Of a DNA stretch of 64,000 nt, positions 9,477 to 16,895 are shown in pieces. The notes beneath the pieces are model-generated. The model did not search any database and was not told the origin of the DNA. It was given only the letters and a program-made list of their open reading frames with translations. Both the position numbers and the translations under genes were made by a program. Position 1 is the stretch's first letter. Every line of letters starts with the position of its first letter. Source of the stretch: Hymenobacter arizonensis. GTDB taxonomy: Bacteria; Bacteroidota; Bacteroidia; Cytophagales; Hymenobacteraceae. Location: contig NZ_FOXS01000002.1 in assembly GCF_900115775.1 (NCBI RefSeq), forward strand, positions 310,001 through 374,000, written 5' to 3'.

Positions 9477-9505
9477 CAAAACGGCCACCGGAACCCGGTG
9501 GCCGT
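9477..9505 (-). terminator. Terminator or attenuator hairpin between the receptor and the beta-helix gene
   Basis: A perfect 11-bp stem, ACGGCCACCGG (9481-9491) with CCGGTGGCCGT (9495-9505), has a 3-base loop. Four plus-strand A residues next to it (9478-9481) give a short T-run on the minus strand. It sits between the stop of the TonB receptor gene and the start of the beta-helix gene, so it either ends the receptor transcript or lets part of it read through. Confidence 0.7.
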
Positions 9506-9549
9506 TATCATATTGTCTGACTTAGTTTACGTTTATGTTACGCCCCCGC

Positions 9550-12405
9550 TTAGAAGCGGTAAGTTAGGCCGAGCGTGGAGTAGGTGCCGCGGCGGTAGCG
9601 GTTGAACGAAGCGCCCTCCTCAATGCCGTTGATTTTGCCGTTACGGTCAAAGTCGTAGTTCTGGCGGATGAGCTGGTCGAGCAGGTTTTGCACCCCGGCC
9701 CGCACTTCAAAGTGGGTGCCGATGCCCTTGGTCAGGGCCAGGTCGACTACGTGGCGCGGCAACTCGATGATGGACGGGTTGTTGCCTAGGTCGCCTACGA
9801 ACGAGATGCGCGGCCCAATCACGTTGTACTGCGCCGACACCTGCCAGTGGTTGTCGTCGTCCTGGTAAAACATGCCCGCGTTGAGCACGTAGGGCGACTG
9901 CCCTTGCAGGGGCCGGTTGGTGAGGGCCAGGCCGGCATTGGCGGCGGCCTCGGTGTTAATCTGCACCCGGCTGCGAATCAGCGAGGCGTTCAGGATAAAC
10001 GAGATGCGTTCCAGGAAACGGTTTTCGGTGAGGCCCACCAGCGATTTGCGAGCTTCCACTTCCACGCCCACGTCGTAAGCCTTGGGTGCATTCTGGTAGG
10101 TCAGGTACAGGTCGCTGCCGGTCACGGAGTACGTCACCTGCTCAATGGCGTCGGTAAAGTGCTTATAAAACAGCCCCACCGAAATCATTTCCGAGCGCGA
10201 AGGGTAGAACTCGTAGCGCAGGTCGGCGTTGTAAATTTTGGCGGTGCGCAACGAGTCCGACCCCAGCACGAAGAAGTTGTTGTTGAAATCGTAGTACGTG
10301 TAGTTGGCCACCTCTCGGAACTCGGGGCGGTTCACGGATACGCTGCCGCCGGCCCGCAGCAAGTTGCGCTCGTTGAAGTTATACGTGGCATTGAACGAGG
10401 GCAGCAGGAAGGTGCGAATTTCCTCGTATGGCTTATTCTGGGCGCCCGACTCCAGGAATTTGCGGTTGTATTCCAGCCGCAGTCCACCCGTCAGGTTAAA
10501 CTTTTCGGACAGCGGAGCCACGCCGCTCAGGTAGCCAGCTACCAGCGTGTTTTTGCCCACGTAGCGGTCAAAGTCATTCGTGTTATCGCGCAGCACGAAG
10601 CCAGTGGTGGCGTTCAGATTTTCTGGGTTGAAAATTTGCGTCAGCGGCAAATTCTCCAGGCTGCGGTCAAAGGTTTGGCGCGGGGCCCGCACGTAGTTGA
10701 AAATCCGGCTGTCGTAGTTGCGGTCCTTCAATTCTGTGTAAAAACCTGCCCGCACTTTGTATTGATTGGTGCTCGCCGTATCGCGGCCGGCAAAACGGCG
10801 CTCGGCCTGCCCACTGGCCATGTAAGTATTTTCCTTCAGCGTCGCGAAAAAGCGCGAGCTGGCCTGGGGCACGCTGTTCACGGTCACCAGGAAAGGCTCG
10901 TTGCTCAACTCGCCGGGTTTGGCGGCGTCGTAGAGGCGGGTCTGCTGGTTTTGGCGGTAGTCGGGCTCGTTGCGGTTCACGTAGTTGTAGCCCGCGGCCC
11001 ACGTCAGGGTGGTGCGGCTGGCGGGGCCCACTTCGTGGCTGCCGCCCAGCTGGCCAGAGTAGATGCTACGGCTCTGGTAGTGCAGGCTGTAGTCATTGTG
11101 CTCTAGGCCAATGTCGGGCAATTCGGCGTAGTTGGGCCCGCGGCGATTCACTACCTCGTCGGTGCCGTACTGGTTGAAGAAGTTGCGGAACTCCAGGCGG
11201 TTGCGGTCGTTCAGGCGCACCTGGTAGTTGTGAATAATGCCCAACCGCACCGCCGACAGCGACCGGGTGTCCAGGTACCGGAACTGGACCGTGGGCAGCA
11301 GGTCGGGGAATTTGGGGTCGTAGAAATCGTAACGCTGGCGCTCCGAAGTGTACTGCTCCTGCGTGTTCGAATACGAAATCGACGTCACGTTGCTCACGTA
11401 CACGTTTCCAATCTCAAACTTGCGGTTCAGGCCCAGCGAAAAGCGCATGTCGGGCCGCGAGGTAATGGTGCGGGGCAAAAACTCGTTGCGCAGCGTGTTG
11501 CGCACCTCGGCCAGCTGCGGGCTGGTGGTGCTGGCTTCCCGGCTGAGGCCACTCAATACGCCCGGCATGTCGCGCTGCCCGTTGTCGAAGCCGAGAAAAT
11601 CCGTTGAGCTGTGGTTAGTACTCAAAAACCCGCCTTGAAAGGTATTCGTGCTGCGGGCCCATCCCGAAACGGTGAGCGACGTCGCATCTTCCAGCACCGA
11701 GTTTCGGGTATACACCTTCACCACGCCGCCACCAAACTCGCCCGGCAGCTCCGGCGAGCCCGACTTGAAAATCAGCACCCGGTCAATGACCGAACTCGGC
11801 AAAATATCGAACGAGAACGAGCGGGTATCCGTCTCGGCGCTCGGCGTCAAGGCATCGTTCAGCATCACCGTGTTGTAGCGCTCGGCCAGGCCCCGGATAA
11901 CAATGAAGTTGTTGTTCTGAATCGTAACGCCCGGAATGCGCTTCACCACTTCGGCGGCGTCGCGGTCCAGCGTTTTCACAATCTGGTCGTTGCTCATGCC
12001 GCTCACCACCACTTCGCTGCGCTTCAGGTCCTGAATCATGGCGACTTCGGTGCCGGTTTGCTTCACGCCGGTCACGGTTACTTCCGAGAGCGAGGTCTGG
12101 CTTTCCTCCATCACGCCGTTAAGGGTGGTGGTTTGGTCGCTGGTTATCACAATGCCCGAGAACGTGAGCGGCTTGTAGCCCACATAGGTCATGGTGATGT
12201 CGTAGGTGCCGGGGTCGAGCGGCAGCGAGTAGCTGCCATCCACATTCACGGGGGCGGCCTGCGTGGTGCCGGTCACCAGCACGGTGGCGCCGATTACGCC
12301 CTCGCCCGCCTTTTTATCGGTCACTTTCCCCGCCAATGTGCCTTGTTGGCCGAAAGCCAACCCATTCATCCACAATAAAAAGAAGCCCAGTAAGGTGAGG
12401 CGCAT
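9550..12405 (-). CDS. TonB-dependent receptor with carboxypeptidase-like regulatory domain
   Basis: 951 residues. A signal peptide ends at LAFGQ. The N-terminal carboxypeptidase-regulatory-like domain (about 22-105) contains GKVTDKKAGEGVIGATVLV and YDITMTYVGYK. The plug (about 118-235) contains VVKRIPGVTIQNNNFIVIRGL and GEFGGGVVKVYTRN. The rest is an outer-membrane beta-barrel ending in LGLTYRF with a terminal Phe. It should import an unknown ligand across the outer membrane using TonB energy. The neighbour downstream is a secreted type IX substrate rather than a SusD lipoprotein, so this is not a classic polysaccharide-utilisation pair. A Bacteroidetes-type promoter lies just upstream (12431-12458). 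Confidence 0.9.
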   Translation of the reverse strand: MRLTLLGFFLLWMNGLAFGQQGTLAGKVTDKKAGEGVIGATVLVTGTTQAAPVNVDGSYSLPLDPGTYDITMTYVGYKPLTFSGIVITSDQTTTLNGVMEESQTSLSEVTVTGVKQTGTEVAMIQDLKRSEVVVSGMSNDQIVKTLDRDAAEVVKRIPGVTIQNNNFIVIRGLAERYNTVMLNDALTPSAETDTRSFSFDILPSSVIDRVLIFKSGSPELPGEFGGGVVKVYTRNSVLEDATSLTVSGWARSTNTFQGGFLSTNHSSTDFLGFDNGQRDMPGVLSGLSREASTTSPQLAEVRNTLRNEFLPRTITSRPDMRFSLGLNRKFEIGNVYVSNVTSISYSNTQEQYTSERQRYDFYDPKFPDLLPTVQFRYLDTRSLSAVRLGIIHNYQVRLNDRNRLEFRNFFNQYGTDEVVNRRGPNYAELPDIGLEHNDYSLHYQSRSIYSGQLGGSHEVGPASRTTLTWAAGYNYVNRNEPDYRQNQQTRLYDAAKPGELSNEPFLVTVNSVPQASSRFFATLKENTYMASGQAERRFAGRDTASTNQYKVRAGFYTELKDRNYDSRIFNYVRAPRQTFDRSLENLPLTQIFNPENLNATTGFVLRDNTNDFDRYVGKNTLVAGYLSGVAPLSEKFNLTGGLRLEYNRKFLESGAQNKPYEEIRTFLLPSFNATYNFNERNLLRAGGSVSVNRPEFREVANYTYYDFNNNFFVLGSDSLRTAKIYNADLRYEFYPSRSEMISVGLFYKHFTDAIEQVTYSVTGSDLYLTYQNAPKAYDVGVEVEARKSLVGLTENRFLERISFILNASLIRSRVQINTEAAANAGLALTNRPLQGQSPYVLNAGMFYQDDDNHWQVSAQYNVIGPRISFVGDLGNNPSIIELPRHVVDLALTKGIGTHFEVRAGVQNLLDQLIRQNYDFDRNGKINGIEEGASFNRYRRGTYSTLGLTYRF

Positions 12406-12430
12406 AAAAAGTGTAGTTGGTTTTACGCCA

Positions 12431-12458
12431 CAAAATTACCGGGGGCCTATTACGACAA
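12431..12458 (-). promoter_or_regulatory. Bacteroidetes-type promoter for the TonB receptor gene
   Basis: Read on the minus strand there is TTG, 17 bases, then TAATTTTG (12438-12431), matching the TAnnTTTG -7 box. A start near 12426 would give a leader of about 20 bases before the ATG at 12405. Confidence 0.55.
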
Positions 12459-12667
12459 CATAGCCAGTGTGTTGCCCTATTGTTACGGCCCTTGCCGGCA
12501 GTTCCGTAATGAAAAATCGAGCTCTACTTTTGCGCCTTTTTTCAAAAAACCGGGGGCCGACAACCGGCATTTCGCCACTGCTGCAGGCACTTCACGGTTC
12601 TGCTCGGCAGCCGGGCGGCACGGCTCGGGTCGTTTCTTTACGGCCTCAACCCAGCCCCCTCCTGTAT

Positions 12668-13567
12668 ATGCTTATCTCCATGACCGGCTTCGGCCAGGCC
12701 CACCGCGAAACCGACACCTACACTGCCGCCCTAGAACTCCGGTCGGTCAACTCCAAATCCCTGGACCTGACCCTGCGCCTGCCCCGCTTCCTGCAGGCCC
12801 ACGAACTCGAAATCCGCAACACCGTGGCCAAGGCCCTGTTGCGCGGCAAAGTCAACCTCAACCTCGATTTTGTGCGGCCCGCCGCAGCCCGCGCCACCGC
12901 CACCCTCAATAAGGAAGCGCTGGTGGCCGCTTACCAGGAGCTCAAGGCCGTAGCCGACAGCCTGGGCCTGCCCACCGGCGAAGACACCCTCCTAGCGGCC
13001 CTGCGCCTGCCCGGCGTTATTCCCAGCGCGTCGGAAGCCCGCGAAGCTGAGCCCGCCGCCGAGGACGTAGCCTGGTCCGAGCTGCAGCCGCTACTCACCG
13101 AAGCTCTCTCGGCCATGCAGCAGTTCCGGCAGGATGAAGGCACCACCCTCACCATCGAAATACTTAGCTACGTGGCCACCATTCGCCAGCAGCTAGCCGC
13201 CGTGGAGCAGCACGACCCCGCCCGCATCGAGCACGTGCGCCAGCGTCTGGCCGGCCACCTCGCCGAGCTCACCAGCCACGAGCAGTTCAACGCCACCCGC
13301 TTCGAGCAGGAAGTGCTCTACTACATCGAGAAGCTCGACATTGCCGAAGAAAAAGTGCGTCTCGCCGCCCATTTAGCCTATTTCGAACAGGCAATCCACC
13401 AGCCCGACGAGGCCGTAGGTAAGAAGCTCGGTTTTCTGGCCCAGGAAATTGGCCGCGAAATCAATACTATCGGTTCCAAAGCCAACGACGCCACCGTGCA
13501 GCACCTCGTGGTGGGCATGAAAGAGGAGCTAGAAAAAATAAAGGAGCAATTAAATAATATTCTTTAA
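12668..13567 (+). CDS. yicC: YicC family protein (endoribonuclease-like)
   Basis: 299 residues from the ATG at 12668, where the family hallmark MLISMTGFGQ begins. The frame is open to 12467, but the extra 67 residues have no family character. The N-terminal YicC domain includes LELRSVNSKSLDLTLRLP. The C-terminal DUF1732 region includes KLGFLAQEIGREINTIGSKAND and VVGMKEELEKIKEQLNNIL. In E. coli YicC is reported to be an endoribonuclease that promotes turnover of small RNAs; the same role here is inferred from family only. A possible -7 box TACTTTTG lies at 12525-12532, implying a leader of about 130 bases. The gene is divergent from the TonB receptor gene. Confidence 0.9.
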   Translation: MLISMTGFGQAHRETDTYTAALELRSVNSKSLDLTLRLPRFLQAHELEIRNTVAKALLRGKVNLNLDFVRPAAARATATLNKEALVAAYQELKAVADSLGLPTGEDTLLAALRLPGVIPSASEAREAEPAAEDVAWSELQPLLTEALSAMQQFRQDEGTTLTIEILSYVATIRQQLAAVEQHDPARIEHVRQRLAGHLAELTSHEQFNATRFEQEVLYYIEKLDIAEEKVRLAAHLAYFEQAIHQPDEAVGKKLGFLAQEIGREINTIGSKANDATVQHLVVGMKEELEKIKEQLNNIL

Positions 13568-13902
13568 GGCTGTGTTATTGTCCGATTTAGCATTCTTAAA
13601 ATACAAGCGCCTATTAATCTCAAACGTCAAAAGTCTTACATAATTGCACTTTTACAATTTTTTATAAAAGTCAATTACTCATAAAAGCAGTTTTTCAGGG
13701 GTTTTGAAATACATACCACATTATCTGACCAAATCACAACATTCCGATTCCTAGCCTGTTATTGAGGGAAATAAGTGCTTAATGCACTGGTTTTAAAAAA
13801 TAAATCGCAATATTTGTAGCGGAAAAGTTGGATACTTGATTATTGTATCTAACTTGGGTTCATCAAAGGCGCTTTAGTTAATCACCTTTTATCCTCATTA
13901 GC
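13568..13902. other. AT-rich intergenic stretch with small hairpins
   Basis: 335 bp that is visibly much more AT-rich than the rest of the window. I see no ORF of credible length. It holds several small dyads: an imperfect one at about 13641-13676 (ATTGCACTTTTAC against ATAAAAGTCAAT), AGTGC-TTAAT-GCACT near 13769-13783, and GATAC/GTATC near 13830-13853. It presumably contains the end of the yicC transcript and the promoter of the next gene, but no box matches the consensus fully (AATATTTG near 13810 is closest). Confidence 0.5.
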
Positions 13903-14439
13903 ATGAAATCTACACTTCTACTCCTTATTCTTGGGTTGATACTGACGGCTGCGCACCCGGCATCCGAAATTGAGCTGATAAAAAAGCGCGTGCTCAGCGA
14001 GCGCGTGGAAATCCTGATTCCCAAAGGCTTCGAGGTGATGACCGAGCAGCAGATGGATTTCGCCTACGCCAAAGCCCAGAGCCGCCCGAGCGTTATTTTC
14101 ACGAATAACAACCTCATCAGCCTGGCTTTTAACTACAGCGACAACGATGCCGACCAGGACATGGTCGACATCTATGCTGGCTCGTTCAGCAAAACTTACC
14201 ACAAGCAGTACAAAGACGCTACCTGGTTTGGCGATGGTGTGAAAAACATCAACAACCGCAAGGTGGGCTACCTGGAGTTCATGAAGCCCGAAATGGGCCA
14301 CGAAGTATACACCCTGGTGTTCTTCACCGACGTGGAAGGCAAGCTGATGATTTGCACCTTTAACTGTGCTGACCGCCAGAAGCCCGAGTGGGAGCCCATC
14401 GCCAAGCAAATTATGCTGTCGCTGAAAGCCAAAGGCTAG
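13903..14439 (+). CDS. Small secreted protein of unknown function
   Basis: 178 residues with a signal peptide (MKSTLLLLILGLILTAAHPA). The rest is a compact soluble domain with IPKGFEVMTEQQMDFAY and VYTLVFFTDVEGKLMICTFNC. The general pattern (export signal, a fold near IPKGF, then strands ending in an amphipathic helix KQIMLSLKAKG) resembles small PsbP/DUF1795-like proteins, but I do not recognise the family with confidence. It stands alone between an AT-rich gap and a strong terminator. The partial gene at the right edge (63632-64000) has a loosely similar opening, with YPASWQL in the matching place. Confidence 0.75.
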   Translation: MKSTLLLLILGLILTAAHPASEIELIKKRVLSERVEILIPKGFEVMTEQQMDFAYAKAQSRPSVIFTNNNLISLAFNYSDNDADQDMVDIYAGSFSKTYHKQYKDATWFGDGVKNINNRKVGYLEFMKPEMGHEVYTLVFFTDVEGKLMICTFNCADRQKPEWEPIAKQIMLSLKAKG

Positions 14440-14488
14440 GCCGCAGCTCGTTCCCCTTCATTATCGATAAACTAGCTATACATTATCG

Positions 14489-14521
14489 AAAGCCTCTGCA
14501 GCCAACTGCAGAGGCTTTTTT
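14489..14521 (+). terminator. Rho-independent terminator, convergent genes
   Basis: A stem of at least 11 bp pairs AGCCTCTGCAG (14491-14501) with CTGCAGAGGCT (14506-14516) around a 4-base loop. It is followed by a run of seven T and preceded by three A. It lies between the converging genes 13903-14439 and 14529-16337 and may serve both. Confidence 0.9.
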
Positions 14522-14528
14522 ATGCTCT

Positions 14529-16337
14529 CTACTTGGCAGCACCCATGCCGTTGAGGAAGTCGCGCACCAGCCCAAAGGCTCCGGCAAAACCCGCCAGCGA
14601 CAGGGCCTCGGGGCGGTCGTTCACGTCGTGGTAGGCCGTGCTCCCGCCCCGCGTGTAGAGGAAGAAAGCAGGCACTCCCGCCTCGGAGAACGGAAAGTGG
14701 TCGGAGTTGGCCGCACGGCCACGGGGCGCCAGCTGCGGTAGGTAGCGATGGGCATCGTTGAGGGCCACGAGCCGTTGATAAGGCGCTTCCAGCAGCCGGC
14801 CATTGACCACGGTGGCGCCCTGCTCGCCGGTGCCCAGCAAGTCGAGGTTCACCAAAAACTTGATGCGCTGCAGCGGCACCAACGGCTTCGCCACAAAGTA
14901 GCGGGAGCCTACCAGGCCAGCTTCTTCGGCCCCGAAGAGCAGGAAGGCCACGGAACAGGCGGGGCGGTTTTCGGGGCGGGCGTAGTGGGCGGCCAGCTCC
15001 AGCAGCAGGGCTACGCCGCTGGCATTGTCGTTGGCGCCAGGGAAGTACACGTCCTTGCCCATCCGGCCCAGGTGGTCGTAGTGGGCCGTAACAACGAGGA
15101 ACGAATCGGGCTGCGCGGTGCCGCGAATGACGGCGGCGAGGTTCTGGGTTTGATAGTTGCGCCGGAGCTGGGCATCGATAGCCGTGGTCGATGTCCAGGC
15201 GGGAGAAGAAATAGGTGCACCAATTCGATGAAGCATTGGGTGCGGCAGTGCTTCGAGCTGCACCTGCTTGCTTTGCGTGGCCGCTACTGAGGCTGTCAGC
15301 TTTGGGACCACGCGCAGCACAGCAGCCACACTATCGAGACGGGCTCTCACGGCCTCCGGCAAGTGCGCCGGTTGCTGCACGTATCGGTCGAGTAGTACTA
15401 CCATACAGGAGTATTGGCCGTCGCGCTTGAATTGGCTGGTACGCAAAAATTCCTCCACCCCCGCAGGAGTACTAACCGTGACGCTGTCCAGGTAGCGCAG
15501 GAACCGACCGCTCAACTGCCCACCCCCCGAATTCGCCGTAGCAATGAAGTCGCGTCCGGGCTGCAGCCGCCACTTTGGCCCCAGCCCTGGCACAAAACCG
15601 TGCTCAAGCCGAAAATCCATCTTACTCGGAAACGTGTTCACGTCCAACGTAAACGGCTGGGTATAATCCGGGGCCAGCGGCTCTAGCTTCAACTCTTTCA
15701 GCCGGCCGCGCAGGTAGGCCGCCGCTTTTTTATCACCGTCCTTCACGTAGCCGCGCCCGTGCATCTGCGGCGCAGCCAGCTTCTCGATGGTGCGGCGCAC
15801 CCGCGGCATGTCCTGCGCCTTGGCGGGCGCCGGGGTGGCACTCATGGCAGCTGCGGCTCCTGTTAGCCACAGCATAGCTGCCGCGTAGCCGGTCCGGCGC
15901 GCCCGCCAGCTGGCCCACGCAGTCAGCACGCCTACTGCTACGGCCGCGCCGATGGCATCGCTGAGCAGGTCGGTCCAGTCGCCTTGGCGGCCCAGGCCCA
16001 TGGTGTGCTGAAGTAGTTCAATCAGGCCCCCAAACAGGGTGCTGCCCACCACCACCACCAGCCCCACATGCCGGGCCAAACGTGGCCAGCGGCGCTGCCG
16101 CGATAGCGAGAACCAGCTGAGCCCCGCCAAAACCACAAACACGCCCGCATGGGCCGCTGTGTCGAACGACAACAGCTCCCAAACGGGCGTGATTGGCATT
16201 TCCTGGGCCGGCGTGAGCGTGAGCACCAAGACAAGAATGGCCCACAGAATGGGTAGGGCCGCGTAGGGGCGGCGGGGCGGCAGCGTCGGTAGTGGCTTGG
16301 GCGTGGGGGGGGCGGGCATGGGCATCTCAACGCACAA
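14529..16337 (-). CDS. VanZ-like membrane domain fused to an M28 family zinc peptidase
   Basis: 602 residues in one open frame. Residues about 25-142 form a VanZ-like domain with four membrane segments and the motifs FDTAAHAGVF, GGLIELLQ and GDWTDLLSDAIGA. Residues about 151-175 look like a signal peptide or fifth membrane segment (MLWLTGAAAAMSATPAPAKAQ). Residues about 176-602 are an M28 aminopeptidase domain with the metal-site motifs TAHYDHLG (His419), GANDNASG (Asp437), GAEEAGLVGS (Glu471/Glu472), NLDLLG (Asp499) and AYHDVNDRPE (His570). The catalytic part should lie in the periplasm. gcvH lies just upstream; gcvH followed by vanZ is a common Bacteroidota order, so the peptidase part is the addition. 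An internal ATG at 15875 could start a free peptidase. Confidence 0.85.
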   Translation of the reverse strand: MCVEMPMPAPPTPKPLPTLPPRRPYAALPILWAILVLVLTLTPAQEMPITPVWELLSFDTAAHAGVFVVLAGLSWFSLSRQRRWPRLARHVGLVVVVGSTLFGGLIELLQHTMGLGRQGDWTDLLSDAIGAAVAVGVLTAWASWRARRTGYAAAMLWLTGAAAAMSATPAPAKAQDMPRVRRTIEKLAAPQMHGRGYVKDGDKKAAAYLRGRLKELKLEPLAPDYTQPFTLDVNTFPSKMDFRLEHGFVPGLGPKWRLQPGRDFIATANSGGGQLSGRFLRYLDSVTVSTPAGVEEFLRTSQFKRDGQYSCMVVLLDRYVQQPAHLPEAVRARLDSVAAVLRVVPKLTASVAATQSKQVQLEALPHPMLHRIGAPISSPAWTSTTAIDAQLRRNYQTQNLAAVIRGTAQPDSFLVVTAHYDHLGRMGKDVYFPGANDNASGVALLLELAAHYARPENRPACSVAFLLFGAEEAGLVGSRYFVAKPLVPLQRIKFLVNLDLLGTGEQGATVVNGRLLEAPYQRLVALNDAHRYLPQLAPRGRAANSDHFPFSEAGVPAFFLYTRGGSTAYHDVNDRPEALSLAGFAGAFGLVRDFLNGMGAAK

Positions 16338-16358
16338 GCTAAAGCGAACGCTACAGTT

Positions 16359-16739
16359 TTAAGCGCCTACCAGCTCGCCGTAGGTTTCGGCCGACAACAG
16401 CTCTTCCAGCTCCTCGGGCTTGGCAATGGAGATTTTCACCATCCAGCCGTCGCCGTAAGGGTCCGCGTTTACGGTTTCGGGAGCGTCGCCCAGCTTGGCG
16501 TTCACCTCCAGCACCGTGCCGGTGATGGGGCTGAACAGGTCGGAAACCGTTTTCACAGCTTCTACAGTGCCAAACACTTCGTGCTGGGCCACTTCTTTGT
16601 CAAGCGTGTCGATGTCGACGTAAACAATATCGCCGAGCTCTTTCTGAGCGTGGTCGGTGATGCCTACGTAGGCAACATCGCCCTCAACGCGAATCCATTC
16701 GTGATCCTTGGTGTAGTGTAAGGTGGCGGGCAGGTTCAT
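16359..16739 (-). CDS. gcvH: Glycine cleavage system H protein
   Basis: 126 residues, full length. The lipoyl-attachment region [19 protein letters not shown] places the lipoylated lysine at Lys63, and GDIVYVDID and GDGWMVKI are also typical. The protein shuttles the aminomethyl group between the P, T and L proteins of glycine cleavage. None of its partner genes is in the window. It sits between sprA and the VanZ-M28 gene, as in other Bacteroidota. A possible -7 box TACTTTTG on the minus strand (16811-16804) has an imperfect upstream element; the implied leader would run through the short repeats at 16746-16780. Confidence 0.96.
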   Translation of the reverse strand: MNLPATLHYTKDHEWIRVEGDVAYVGITDHAQKELGDIVYVDIDTLDKEVAQHEVFGTVEAVKTVSDLFSPITGTVLEVNAKLGDAPETVNADPYGDGWMVKISIAKPEELEELLSAETYGELVGA

Positions 16740-16745
16740 TGGGGA

Positions 16746-16894
16746 GAGTTATGAATGGTGAGTTATGAATGATGAGTTCGAGCAGCAGCCTCCGGCTCAT
16801 GCCCAAAAGTAAGGACCAAATACCAGTGCCCGCGACAAGCACGGCCCCGCACCGACCAACTCACCTCACAATTCGTCGCTCCTGATTCATAACT
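16746..16894. repeat. Short tandem repeats with inverted partner between sprA and gcvH
   Basis: GAGTTATGAATG occurs at 16746-16757 and 16760-16771, with a partial third copy at 16774. The reverse complement GATTCATAACT lies at 16884-16894, next to the sprA stop. The gap can therefore fold back on itself. It resembles, in architecture but not in sequence, the gaps at 43184-43326 and 57701-57806. Confidence 0.6.
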
Positions 16895-16895
16895 G

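Noticed and set aside
12467..12667. 67-codon N-terminal extension of yicC
   Set aside because: The family start MLISMTGFG is at 12668; the extension contains the promoter region.
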